This document shows, in pieces, positions 28,704 through 37,364 of a stretch of 64,000 bases of DNA; within the stretch, counting starts at the first letter, position 1; each line of letters opens with the position of its first letter. The translations under genes were made by a program, and so were the position numbers. Origin of the DNA: Kribbella sp. NBC_01245 (GTDB lineage Bacteria; Actinomycetota; Actinomycetes; Propionibacteriales; Kribbellaceae); NCBI RefSeq assembly GCF_036226525.1, contig NZ_CP108487.1, positions 4,092,001 to 4,156,000 on the forward strand, given 5' to 3'. The notes beneath the pieces were generated by a model. It had not been told where the DNA came from, did not search any database, and saw nothing but the letters and a program-made list of their open reading frames with translations.

Positions 28704-29860
28704 AGCCCCTTGAGGAGTTGGCGGGCCATGACGATGCGCTGGACCTGGTTGGTGCCTTCGTAGATTTGGGTGATCTTGGCGTCGCGCATCATGCGCTCGA
28801 CCGGGTAGTCGTGGGTGTAGCCGTAACCACCAAGGAGTTGTACGGCGTCCACGGTGACGGCCATCGCGACGTCCGAGGCGAAGCACTTCGCGGCGGCGCC
28901 GAAGTACGTCAGATCGGAATCGCCTCGCTCGGAACGGGCCGCGGCGGCGTACGTCAACTGGCGGGCCGCCTCGATCTTCATACCCATGTCCGCGAGCATG
29001 AACTGCAGGCCCTGGAACTCCGCGATCGCCTTGCCGAACTGCTTGCGCTCCTGGACATATCCGAGGGCGTAGTCGAGAGCACCCTGCGCGATACCGAGGG
29101 CCTGCGCGGCGATCGTGACGCGGGTGTGGTCGAGCGTCGACATCGCCGTACCGAAGCCGGTGCCGGGATCGCCGATCAGCCGCGACACGGGAATGCGCAC
29201 GTTGTCGAGGTAGACCTCACGCGTCGGCGACCCCTTGATGCCGAGCTTCTTCTCCGGGGCGCCGAAGCTGACGCCGTCGTCGGACTTCTCCACCACGAAC
29301 GCGCTGATGCCGCGAGAGCGCGCGTCCGGGTCGGTCACCGCGAAGACCGTGTAGTACTCGCTGACGCCGGCGTTGGTGATCCAGCGCTTCACGCCGTTGA
29401 GCACGTAGTGGTCGCCGTCGAGCACCGCCCGCGTCTTCATCGAGACGGCGTCCGAACCGGCCTCCGGCTCCGAAAGGCAGTACGAGAACATCGCGTCACC
29501 CGCGGCCACCGGCGGCAAGTACGCCTGCTTGACCTCGTCGGACCCCGAGAGCAGCAGCGGCAACGAGCCGAGCTTGTTCACGGCCGGGATCAGCGAGGTC
29601 GAGGCACACGCCCGCGCGACCTCCTCGATCACGATCACCGTCGCGAGCGCGTCCGCGCCGGCGCCGCCGTACTGCTCGGGGATGTGCGGCGCGTGGAAGT
29701 CGGCCGCCTTCAGCGCGTCGTACGACGCCTTGGGGAACTCGGCCAGTTCGTCCACGTCACCGGCGTGCGGCGCGACCTTGGCGTCACAGACCGCGCGCAC
29801 CGCCTCGCGGATGGCCTGGTGCTCCTCGGACAGCGCGTAAAGGTCGAAAGAGTTACTCAC
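28700..29860 (-). CDS. Acyl-CoA dehydrogenase
   Basis: 386 residues, the usual length. FAD/substrate signatures are SYCLSEPEAGSDAVSMKT and the C-terminal QLLGGYGYTHDYPVERMMRD; the catalytic Glu is in ITQIYEGTNQVQR. This is the short/medium or branched-chain type that makes the trans-2 double bond in acyl-CoA and passes electrons to ETF. In many actinobacteria it sits by purE/purK as here. The GTG start at 29860 follows TAGATT by seven bases (leaderless); the TTG nine bases further up is less likely. Its stop overlaps that of the GH59 gene by four bases. Confidence 0.92.
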   Translation of the reverse strand: MSNSFDLYALSEEHQAIREAVRAVCDAKVAPHAGDVDELAEFPKASYDALKAADFHAPHIPEQYGGAGADALATVIVIEEVARACASTSLIPAVNKLGSLPLLLSGSDEVKQAYLPPVAAGDAMFSYCLSEPEAGSDAVSMKTRAVLDGDHYVLNGVKRWITNAGVSEYYTVFAVTDPDARSRGISAFVVEKSDDGVSFGAPEKKLGIKGSPTREVYLDNVRIPVSRLIGDPGTGFGTAMSTLDHTRVTIAAQALGIAQGALDYALGYVQERKQFGKAIAEFQGLQFMLADMGMKIEAARQLTYAAAARSERGDSDLTYFGAAAKCFASDVAMAVTVDAVQLLGGYGYTHDYPVERMMRDAKITQIYEGTNQVQRIVMARQLLKGL

Positions 29861-29990
29861 GAGTCGCAATCTACGACGAACCCGCTCGTGCCGGGAGACG
29901 GTGACGCCGGAAAGTGACAGAACGCACTCGGTCGCTGCTTGGACACGATCCGGTCACGCGCGCGTTACCGGGATGGGTAGAGTCGCCCGC

Positions 29991-31337
29991 ATGACCCAAG
30001 GTTCGACCCCGGCTGACCGCCCTCTGCGCATCTCTGTCATCGGTACCAACTACCTCGGCGCCAACACCGCCGCGGGAATGGCCGAATTCGGTTTCGACGT
30101 GATCGGCGTCGAGATCGACGAGCACCGCCTCAAGCTGCTGAACGAGGGGCGCGCGCCGCTGTACGAGCCGGGTCTGGATCCGCTGCTGAAGACGCATACC
30201 GAGTCCGGCCGGCTGCGGTTCACCAACGACTACCGCGAGATCGCCGACTGGGCCGACGTACATTTCATCTGCGTCGGCACCCCGCAGACCGACGGCAGTG
30301 ACGCGGCGGACCTGTCCCAGGTCAACTCCGTGGTCGACATGCTCGCGCATCTGCTGACCCAGCCGACTCTGGTGGTCGGCCGGTCCACCGTCCCGGTCGG
30401 TACGTCGGCCAAGATCGAGCAGCGCTTCCAGACCGAATCCCCCGCCGGTGCGGCGATCGAGGTCGCCTGGCAGCCCGAGTTCCTCCGCGAGGCGCACGGC
30501 GTCGACGACACCCTGCGGCCCGACCGCCTCGTCTTCGGGGTCGAGTCCACCAAGGCCGAGGCCGTGCTGCGCGAGGTCTTCGCGACGCCGATCGCCGACG
30601 GCACGCCCGTCGTGGTGTGCAACCGCCCGACGGCCGAGCTGGTCAAGGGCGGCGCGAACGCCTTCCTGGCCACGAAGATCTCCTTCATCAACGCGATGGC
30701 CGAGATGTGCGACGCGACCGGCGCCAACGTCACCCAGCTGGCCGACGCGCTCGGTTTCGACAAGCGGATCGGCCGCGGCATGCTCAACGCCGGCCCCGGG
30801 TACGGCGGCGGCTGCCTGCCGAAGGACCTGCGCGCGTTCATGGCCCGCGCGGGCGAGATCGGCGTCGAAGAGGTCATCACGCTGCTCCGCGAGGTCGACG
30901 ACATCAACCGGCGACGCCGTTCGCGCATCGTCGACCTGACCCACGAGCTGCTCGGCGCCGACTGGGTCGGCCGGAACGTGACCGTCCTCGGTGCCGCCTT
31001 CAAGGCCGGCACGGACGACGTCCGCGACTCGCCCGCCCTCGACGTGGCCGGCCGCATCCAGCTGCACGGCGCCACCGTCACGGTCTACGACCCCGAGGCG
31101 ATGGACAACGCGCGCCGGGTCCGCCCGACCCTGCGGTACGCCGCCTCCGCCGCCGAGGCCTGCGAAGGCGCCCACCTGGTGCTGCACCTGACCGAGTGGC
31201 CCGAATTCCGCGAACTCGACCCGAACCAGCTCAAGTCCGTCGTCGAGTCCCCCGTCATCGTCGACGCCCGCCTCAGCCTCGACCCCATCGCCTGGCGAAC
31301 CGCCGGCTGGATCTACCGAGCCCCCGGCAAACCCTAG
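29991..31337 (+). CDS. ugd: UDP-glucose 6-dehydrogenase family protein
   Basis: 448 residues. An N-terminal NAD fold (ISVIGTNYLGANTAAGMAE, about 15-33), the middle dimer helix (VKGGANAFLATKISFINAM) and catalytic Cys275 in GYGGGCLPKD are all present; GAAFKAGTDDVRDSP is the C-terminal UDP-binding signature. It oxidises UDP-glucose, or a closely related UDP/GDP-sugar, to the uronic acid for surface polysaccharides. The ATG at 29991 is seven bases after TAGAGT (29978-29983), a leaderless layout. The first loop has GTNYLG where GTGYVG is usual. Confidence 0.9.
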   Translation: MTQGSTPADRPLRISVIGTNYLGANTAAGMAEFGFDVIGVEIDEHRLKLLNEGRAPLYEPGLDPLLKTHTESGRLRFTNDYREIADWADVHFICVGTPQTDGSDAADLSQVNSVVDMLAHLLTQPTLVVGRSTVPVGTSAKIEQRFQTESPAGAAIEVAWQPEFLREAHGVDDTLRPDRLVFGVESTKAEAVLREVFATPIADGTPVVVCNRPTAELVKGGANAFLATKISFINAMAEMCDATGANVTQLADALGFDKRIGRGMLNAGPGYGGGCLPKDLRAFMARAGEIGVEEVITLLREVDDINRRRRSRIVDLTHELLGADWVGRNVTVLGAAFKAGTDDVRDSPALDVAGRIQLHGATVTVYDPEAMDNARRVRPTLRYAASAAEACEGAHLVLHLTEWPEFRELDPNQLKSVVESPVIVDARLSLDPIAWRTAGWIYRAPGKP

Positions 31338-31345
31338 TCCCGACC

Positions 31346-31395
31346 GAGGACCGCCCCTCCGCCAATCCGGCGCGAGGGGCGGTCCTCTCTTTTTT
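31346..31395 (+). terminator. Rho-independent terminator of the UDP-glucose dehydrogenase gene
   Basis: A perfect 14-base stem (31346-31359, GAGGACCGCCCCTC, with 31374-31387) encloses a 14-base loop and is followed by TCTTTTTT (31388-31395). The T-run directly abuts hairpin element copy 1. Confidence 0.92.
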
Positions 31396-31483
31396 GCATT
31401 CATTCGTCGCATTCCGCCCTCTCAGCCCAGCGGACCTGTGCAGGTGAGCGGACGGCAGAGTGCGGAATGCGACGAATGAATGA
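31396..31483. repeat. Hairpin element family 1, copy 1
   Basis: Arms of 27 bases (31396-31422 and 31457-31483) enclose a 34-base loop. The arm core is CATTCATTCGTCGCATTCCG. Pairing also extends outward through the flanking T-run and A-run to 31385 and 31494, giving 38-base arms with two mismatches. It fills the gap between convergent genes, directly after an intrinsic terminator. Confidence 0.88.
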
Positions 31484-31495
31484 AAAAAAGAGAGG

Positions 31496-32713
31496 TTAGA
31501 CCGTGGCGTTGCGGAAGATGGGGCGGTTCAGGGCGATTACGCCTAGGAGGGCGGAGGCGATGCCGACGCCTAGGCAGACGCCGGTGATGCCGATGGCGTT
31601 GAGGTCGGCGAAGGTGCCGAGTAGCGGATTCATGATCACGACGGCTGAGCTCTGGCACAGCACCACCACGGACTGCAGGCGGGACTGGTACTCCTTCTCG
31701 ACCGAGTTCATCAGCAGCGGCAGCAGGTGACCGGTGAAGACGCCGACGCCGATACCGCTGATCATGGCCGAGGCGATCGCCAGCGGCAGTGCCTCCAGCT
31801 CCGACAGGCCGAAGAGCCCGACCCCCGCGATCACCAGGCCGAACGGCGCGACCAGGCCGGGCCGGGCGAACGCTCCCCTGGTCATGATGCGCAGCGCGAT
31901 GATGCCGACGCCAAGGGCACGACACGACAGCAGCAGGGCCGCGGTCGAGGCGCTCCAGCCATGATCGCGAGCCAGCAGCGGTAGCAGCAGCCCGTCCATC
32001 GGCTGCAGCAGGCCGTACGCGATCAGCATCACGATCAGCAGCGTCCGGGTCAGCGGGTTGCCGAAGGCCACCTTCAGCCCGTCGCCGATCGAGCGCAGAA
32101 TCCTGGTCCCGGTGGCGCCGTGCTGCTGCGTCGTACCGCGAATGATCACCAGGGTCGCGATCATCACCAGGAAGGTGATCGCGTTCAGCCCGGACGCGGC
32201 CTTCAAGCCGGCCCAGCCGACGACCAGACCACCGATCGCCGTACCGCAGACGGCGAAGAGCACGCCGAGCACCTGCAGGCTGGCCAGTGCGCGCGGTACG
32301 ACGGAGGTCGGCACCAGCAGTCGCGGCATTGACCGGTACGACGGCAAAAAGAAGGCCTCGATCACACCGAGGCCGAAGCTGGTGACGATCAGCAGCCAGA
32401 TCGGCTCACCGAATTCGAGACTGGCCGGCACCAGCGCCGCGGTCAGGACGAACATCGCGACGCAACTGGCGAGCAGCACGCGCGGCGCGCCGAAGCGGTC
32501 GCCGACGGCACCACCGATCAGCAGCAGCACCGCGCGCGGTGCCACCATCAGCAAAAGCACGAGCCCGGCCACACGACCGCCGTACTGGGTCGCGGACCAG
32601 CCGACGGCGAACGTCATCGTGTAGTCGCCGAGCAGGGAGACGGCAGCGCCGAGCAGCCAGATCCAGTAACGGACCGGGATGCGCTGCGTGTCCGGTTCAA
32701 CGGGCGGAGTCAC
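31496..32713 (-). CDS. MFS transporter (DHA3/efflux type)
   Basis: 405 residues with twelve predicted membrane helices. The pattern YWIWLLGAAVSLLGDYTM, then RAVLLLIGGAVGDRFGAPRVL for the loop 2-3 motif, resembles the macrolide/enterobactin exporter (DHA3) group. Substrate is unknown; export of a drug or siderophore is plausible. GTG at 32713 is eight bases after TAAGGT (32727-32722), a leaderless layout. Its stop is just outside hairpin element copy 1. Confidence 0.82.
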   Translation of the reverse strand: MTPPVEPDTQRIPVRYWIWLLGAAVSLLGDYTMTFAVGWSATQYGGRVAGLVLLLMVAPRAVLLLIGGAVGDRFGAPRVLLASCVAMFVLTAALVPASLEFGEPIWLLIVTSFGLGVIEAFFLPSYRSMPRLLVPTSVVPRALASLQVLGVLFAVCGTAIGGLVVGWAGLKAASGLNAITFLVMIATLVIIRGTTQQHGATGTRILRSIGDGLKVAFGNPLTRTLLIVMLIAYGLLQPMDGLLLPLLARDHGWSASTAALLLSCRALGVGIIALRIMTRGAFARPGLVAPFGLVIAGVGLFGLSELEALPLAIASAMISGIGVGVFTGHLLPLLMNSVEKEYQSRLQSVVVLCQSSAVVIMNPLLGTFADLNAIGITGVCLGVGIASALLGVIALNRPIFRNATV

Positions 32714-32786
32714 GATCGACGACCTTAGACGACAGGTGGTGGGATCTTTCGATTACCCACCCCGCATTGGTGGAAACTCTCCGCTG

Positions 32787-33296
32787 TCAGGCTTTACCGA
32801 ACCCGTCGACAGCGGCTCGGACCGTACCACCTTTGGCTCTGGCCTGCTCCGCCAGATCCCTCTGGAAGTCCGTCATCTTGGCCTGCAACGCGGTATCCGA
32901 GGTAGCGAGAATGCGGACCGCCAGCAGGCCGGCATTACGCGCGTTCCCGATCGACACGGTCGCGACCGGAACGCCGGCCGGCATCTGCACGATCGAGAGC
33001 AGCGAGTCCATTCCGTCGAGGTACTTCAGCGGCACCGGCACCCCGATCACCGGCAATGGCGTGACCGACGCGAGCATGCCCGGCAGATGCGCGGCACCAC
33101 CCGCACCGGCGATCAGCACCTTGAGCCCACGCTCGTGCGCCGCCTTGCCGTACTCGATCATCTCCTCGGCCATCCGGTGCGCCGACAACACGTCCGCCTC
33201 GAAGGGCACGCCGAAGTCATGGCAAACCCGCGCCGCCGCCTCCATCGTCGGCCAGTCGGAGTCGGACCCCATCAGGATCCCGACGACAGCGCTCAC
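32787..33296 (-). CDS. purE: N5-carboxyaminoimidazole ribonucleotide mutase
   Basis: 169 residues, the class I PurE length. The N-terminal [17 protein letters not shown] and the loop LSAHRM (His in the active site) with [15 protein letters not shown] are diagnostic. It shifts the carboxyl group of N5-CAIR to CAIR in purine synthesis and acts as an octamer in the cytosol. The GTG start has GGAG six bases upstream and lies nine bases after the purK stop, so the two are an operon. Confidence 0.97.
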   Translation of the reverse strand: MSAVVGILMGSDSDWPTMEAAARVCHDFGVPFEADVLSAHRMAEEMIEYGKAAHERGLKVLIAGAGGAAHLPGMLASVTPLPVIGVPVPLKYLDGMDSLLSIVQMPAGVPVATVSIGNARNAGLLAVRILATSDTALQAKMTDFQRDLAEQARAKGGTVRAAVDGFGKA

Positions 33297-33305
33297 TTAG
33301 TGCTC

Positions 33306-34472
33306 CTACTCATCGATGGTGCCGGTCAGGTACGCCGCCGCGTGGCGCGCGCGTTCGCGGACAACGTCCAGGTCCGTGCCGTAGGCCGTCACGTGGCCCA
33401 CCTTCCGGCCGGGCTTCACGGGCTTGCCGTAGAAGTGGACCTTCAGCTCGGGATCGCGGGCCATGCAGTGCAGCAGGCCCTTGTGCATATCCGCGACGTC
33501 ACCGCCGAGCACGTTCACCATCACGGTGTACGGCGCACGCGCGGCGGGCGATCCCAGCGGCAGATCCAGTACGGCGCGGAGGTGGTTCTCGAACTGCGAG
33601 GTGACCGCGCCTTCGATCGACCAGTGGCCAGTGTTATGCGGGCGCATCGCCAGTTCGTTGACCAGCAACCGGCCGTCGCGGGCCTCGAACATCTCCACTG
33701 CGAGCACCCCGACAACGCCCAGCTCACCGGCAATGCGTAGTGCACCCTGCTGGGCCTTCGCCGCGCGATCCGCGTCGAGCCCGGGCGCCGGCGCGGTGAC
33801 CTCGACGCAGATCCCGTCGATCTGGACCGACTCGACGATCGGATAGGCCACGGCCTGACCATGCGGCGAGCGCACAACCAATGCGGACAACTCGCGGACG
33901 AAGTCGACCTTCTCCTCGGCGAGGATCGGCACGCCGGCCGCGAACGCGTCTGTGCATTCGCTCGCGTCGTCCACCACCCAGACGCCCTTGCCGTCGTACC
34001 CGCCTCGCGTGGTCTTCAGCACGATCGGGAAGCCGCCAACGCGTTCGGCGAAGGCGACCGCCTCGGCGACATCCGCGACCAGCGCGAACTCGGGCGACGG
34101 AATGCCGATCTTGGCCAGCCGCTCGCGCATCACGCCCTTGTCCTGGGCATGCACCAGCGCGTCCGGACCGGGCCGAACCGCCACCCCGGCGGCCTCGAGC
34201 TCACGCAGCAGGTCGGTCGGCACATGCTCGTGGTCGAACGTCACCACGTCGCACCCGGCGACGAAGCGCCGTACGGCGTCGGGGTCGCGGTAGTCGCCCA
34301 CCGGCGCGTCCGCGACGGCCTGCGCGGCCGAGACCGCGGGCCCCTCCGCGAGCACCCGCAGCTGGACGCCGAGCGCGATCGCGGTCTCCTGGGTCATCCG
34401 GGCCAGCTGGCCGCCACCGACCATGCCGACGACCGGGGTTCCGACGGGTAGGTCGTCACGCGAGAATTCCAC
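33306..34472 (-). CDS. purK: N5-carboxyaminoimidazole ribonucleotide synthase
   Basis: 388 residues, an ATP-grasp enzyme. VVGMVGGGQLARMTQETAIALG is the N-terminal signature in part (GMVGGGQLARM); KTTRGGYDGKGVW is the ATP-binding loop, and LLVNELAMRPHNTGHWSIE binds metal and substrate. It makes N5-CAIR from AIR, bicarbonate and ATP for purE to use. I place the start at GTG 34472, six bases after TACGCT; a GTG at 34496 is also in frame. It diverges from the gtrA-like gene. Confidence 0.95.
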   Translation of the reverse strand: MEFSRDDLPVGTPVVGMVGGGQLARMTQETAIALGVQLRVLAEGPAVSAAQAVADAPVGDYRDPDAVRRFVAGCDVVTFDHEHVPTDLLRELEAAGVAVRPGPDALVHAQDKGVMRERLAKIGIPSPEFALVADVAEAVAFAERVGGFPIVLKTTRGGYDGKGVWVVDDASECTDAFAAGVPILAEEKVDFVRELSALVVRSPHGQAVAYPIVESVQIDGICVEVTAPAPGLDADRAAKAQQGALRIAGELGVVGVLAVEMFEARDGRLLVNELAMRPHNTGHWSIEGAVTSQFENHLRAVLDLPLGSPAARAPYTVMVNVLGGDVADMHKGLLHCMARDPELKVHFYGKPVKPGRKVGHVTAYGTDLDVVRERARHAAAYLTGTIDE

Positions 34473-34569
34473 CCTCGGAGCGTAGTCGGTCGGCACGCTG
34501 GGTTTGGCCGGGCCGGGGCCGTTTTCGTGCTATGGACCCTTGATGGGTAGTCTGGGTATTTGCGCTCCT

Positions 34570-34620
34570 ACGCAGAGTTGCCCGCTTAACGCAGAGTTCA
34601 CAGAAGCAGAGATCACAGAA
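34570..34620 (+). repeat. Short direct repeats in the leader of the GtrA gene
   Basis: ACGCAGAGTT occurs at 34570-34579 and 34589-34598, and TCACAGAA at 34598-34605 and 34613-34620. A TAGTCT -10 box candidate is at 34549-34554 region, about 75 bases before the coding start. The purine-rich repeats have no obvious hairpin. Their role is unknown. Confidence 0.5.
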
Positions 34621-34634
34621 AGCGCGACGGCCCC

Positions 34635-35198
34635 TTGAAGATCGTCACGACGCTGTACCGCCAGGTCGAACATCTGGTGCACGAGGTGGCCAAGTTCGGT
34701 CTGGTCGGCCTGCTCGGGCTCATCGTCGACCTGCCCATCTACAACTGGCTGGTGTTCGACAACCCGCTCGTCTTCGGTGACGCCGGCGAGGGCATGCTGC
34801 ATCACAAGCCCGTCACGGCCAAGTTCATCTCGGTGACCGCGGCAACCATCGCGACGTACCTGGGCAACCGGCACTGGACCTGGCGGCACCGCGAGCGCAC
34901 CGGCCTGCACCGGGAGTACGTGCTGTTCTTCGTGCTCAACGGCGTCGGTCTGCTGATCGCGTCGGCCTGCCTGGCGTTCTCGCGCTACGTGCTGGACCTG
35001 CACACCGCACTCGCCGACAACATCGCGGCGAACTTCGTCGGCCTCGGCCTGGGCACGCTGTTCCGTTTCTGGTCGTACCGCAAGTGGGTCTTCCGTGAGG
35101 AGATCGCGCTTGACGAGGTGGAGAAGGAAATCCCTTTCAGCGATGAGAAGCTGCAGCAACTGACCGAGGACACCGGCGACCTCCCGGCCGTCCGCTGA
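34635..35198 (+). CDS. GtrA family membrane protein
   Basis: 187 residues with four membrane helices (about 18-38, 60-80, 95-115, 125-145). The family pattern VAKFGLVGLLGLIVDLPIYN at the start and LGNRHWTWRHRER then FWSYRKWVFRE near the end are seen. GtrA proteins help flip or use lipid-linked sugars for cell-surface polysaccharides. The start is TTG at 34635 without a clear ribosome site; this is the least certain start among the core genes. A UDP-glucose dehydrogenase gene lies nearby. Confidence 0.88.
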   Translation: MKIVTTLYRQVEHLVHEVAKFGLVGLLGLIVDLPIYNWLVFDNPLVFGDAGEGMLHHKPVTAKFISVTAATIATYLGNRHWTWRHRERTGLHREYVLFFVLNGVGLLIASACLAFSRYVLDLHTALADNIAANFVGLGLGTLFRFWSYRKWVFREEIALDEVEKEIPFSDEKLQQLTEDTGDLPAVR

Positions 35199-35213
35199 GC
35201 TTCTCCTTACCCG

Positions 35214-35816
35214 CTAGGGCTTGTCTTCTTCTGAGTTGAAGAGGGTCGCGGCGTCGGTTCCGCGAGGGCGCTGTTCGGGCTGCCGCTGCGGCTGTTCGTC
35301 GTCCAGGAAGCCGTCGCCGGTCTTGCCGTCCGGGCCGCCGAAGAGCAGGTCCGACATCTTCAGGTGGATCCGCTCGACGTGCGGCACGTCCGGCAGGATC
35401 ACCTGACCACGCTCGCCGGCCGATTCGATCATCAGCGTGCCGCAACCGAGCAGCCGGTCCATCAGGTGGTGCTCGTACGACACATCGTTGATCCGCATCA
35501 GCGGGATGTCCCGGCCGGTGCGGTTCAGCACGCCGTGGCGGGTGATCATGCGCCGGTTGGTCAGCGTGTAGGTCGAGAAGTACCAGCCGAGGAACGGCTT
35601 CAGCACCCAGATCGCGAACGCCACCAGCGCGACCGCGCCGATCAGGATCCGCAACGGGGTCTGCAGCCCACCGGCCGGGATGATCGCGACCAGGACGCCA
35701 CCGCCGCCGGCCACCAGGATCAGCACCAGCGCCGGGATGATCAGGGCCTTCCAGTGCGTACGGGTACTCGCGACGACGTACTCGTCCTCGCCCAGCAGTT
35801 TCGCCGAAATCGCCAT
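35214..35816 (-). CDS. PH-domain (DUF304-like) membrane protein
   Basis: 200 residues. Two membrane helices at about 25-45 and 52-72 (PALVLILVAGGGGVLVAIIP; VALVAFAIWVLKP), then a bacterial PH-like domain (YTLTNRRMITRHGVLNRTG and IPLMRINDVSYEHHLMDRLLG) to about 150, then a charged tail with Q/R-rich sequence. Homologues sit near birA and GtrA genes in many actinobacteria. Role unknown. The ATG at 35816 has CAGACT six bases upstream; a longer start is not supported. Confidence 0.85.
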   Translation of the reverse strand: MAISAKLLGEDEYVVASTRTHWKALIIPALVLILVAGGGGVLVAIIPAGGLQTPLRILIGAVALVAFAIWVLKPFLGWYFSTYTLTNRRMITRHGVLNRTGRDIPLMRINDVSYEHHLMDRLLGCGTLMIESAGERGQVILPDVPHVERIHLKMSDLLFGGPDGKTGDGFLDDEQPQRQPEQRPRGTDAATLFNSEEDKP

Positions 35817-35969
35817 ACGCACAGTCTGGCAGGGCCACGGGGTGAACGGCTGCACCTCAGCGGCCGGTTCCTACCGCTTAGCGCAAAGAACCTGGGATAG
35901 GGCTTCCCAACCCGGCCGGTCCCGATAGAAGATCTCGGCCGGGGGATTCTGTATTCCGGAAAGGTTGTC

Positions 35970-37364
35970 ATGGGCATCTTCTCGGTATTGGACCGCGAGC
36001 ACACGATCGCGCCACCCGGTTATAGCCGCTGGCTGATCCCGCCAGCCGCCCTAGCCGTTCACCTGTGCATCGGCCAGGCCTATGCGACCAGCGTGTACAA
36101 AACCTCACTGGTCAAGCATTTCGACACCAGCCAGACCGCCATCGGCGTCATCTTCAGCATCGCCATCGTGATGCTCGGGTTGTCGGCCGCGATCGGCGGC
36201 ACCTGGGTGGAACGCAACGGCCCGCGCAAGGCGATGTTCGTCTCGGCCTCCTTCTGGGCCAGCGGATTCGCCGTCGGCGCGCTCGGTATCGCCACCGGCC
36301 AGTTGTGGCTGGTCTACCTCGGCTACGGCTTCATCGGCGGTATCGGCCTGGGCATCGGCTACATCTCCCCCGTCTCGACGCTGATCAAGTGGTTCCCGGA
36401 TCGCCCGGGCCTCGCGACCGGCCTGGCCATCATGGGTTTCGGCGGTGGTGCCCTGGTCGCAAGCCCGCTCTCCAGGCAACTGCTCTCGATGTACGACGCG
36501 GGGTATGACCCGAAGGTCTCGTCCTCCGTGGCCGGCAGTGGTGCCCTGGTCGGGCTGTTCCTCACCCTCGGCATCGGGTATTTCCTGGTGATGATGTTCG
36601 GCGTCTTCAACATCCGCGTCCCGGCTCCCGGCTGGAAGCCCGCGGGGTTCGATCCGGCGTCGGTGAAGGCGAAACCGCTCGTCACGACGGCCAACGTCTC
36701 CGCCGCGAACGCCATTCGTACGCCGCAGTTCTGGCTGCTCTGGACCGTCCTGCTCTGCAACGTCACGGCCGGGATCGGCATCCTCGAGCAGGCCAGCCCG
36801 ATGATCCAGGACTTCTTCCGCACCGACGGCAAGTCCTCGGTGGCGGTCGCCGCCGCGGCCGGGTTCGTCGGTCTGCTGTCGATCTTCAACATGGCGGGCC
36901 GATTCGCCTGGTCGTCGACGTCGGACGTCATCGGGCGCAAGCCGATCTACGCGATGTACCTCGGCGTCGGCATGGTGTTCTACTTCCTGCTGGCCTCGAT
37001 CGGCAGTAGCAGCACGCTGGTCTTCGTCGCGCTCGCGGCCGTCATCCTGTCCTTCTACGGCGGGGGTTTCGCGACCGTACCGGCGTATCTGCGCGACCTC
37101 TTCGGCACGTACCAGGTCGGCGCGATCCACGGCCGGCTGCTCACCGCCTGGTCGCTCGCGGGCGTGGCCGGACCGCTGATCATCAACGGCTTCCTCGACC
37201 GCGAGGGCAAACCGGGAACGCTGACGGCCGACGCCTATCGGCCGGCACTGTTCACGATGGTCGGCGTACTAGCGATCGGCTTCATCGCGAACCTCCTAAT
37301 CCGCCCAGTCGCCGCCCGCCACCACGAGAAAACCGAATCCGAGACCGCCGGGAGCCACGCATGA
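35970..37364 (+). CDS. OFA-family MFS transporter
   Basis: 464 residues with twelve membrane helices. HLCIGQAYATSVYKTSLV, WVERNGPRKAMFVSASFW and GYGFIGGIGLGIGYISPVST are marks of the oxalate/formate antiporter (OFA) group, which exchanges small carboxylates. A C-terminal charged tail ends in GSHA. GGAAAGG is just upstream of the ATG. The next gene starts inside its stop codon (ATGA overlap), which is typical of OFA transporters with a small partner. Substrate not determined. Confidence 0.87.
   Translation: MGIFSVLDREHTIAPPGYSRWLIPPAALAVHLCIGQAYATSVYKTSLVKHFDTSQTAIGVIFSIAIVMLGLSAAIGGTWVERNGPRKAMFVSASFWASGFAVGALGIATGQLWLVYLGYGFIGGIGLGIGYISPVSTLIKWFPDRPGLATGLAIMGFGGGALVASPLSRQLLSMYDAGYDPKVSSSVAGSGALVGLFLTLGIGYFLVMMFGVFNIRVPAPGWKPAGFDPASVKAKPLVTTANVSAANAIRTPQFWLLWTVLLCNVTAGIGILEQASPMIQDFFRTDGKSSVAVAAAAGFVGLLSIFNMAGRFAWSSTSDVIGRKPIYAMYLGVGMVFYFLLASIGSSSTLVFVALAAVILSFYGGGFATVPAYLRDLFGTYQVGAIHGRLLTAWSLAGVAGPLIINGFLDREGKPGTLTADAYRPALFTMVGVLAIGFIANLLIRPVAARHHEKTESETAGSHA

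Noticed and set aside
35137..35838. 233-codon minus-strand frame beside the PH-domain gene
   Set aside because: Shifted frame of the same region; the PH-domain frame has membrane helices and the family signature.
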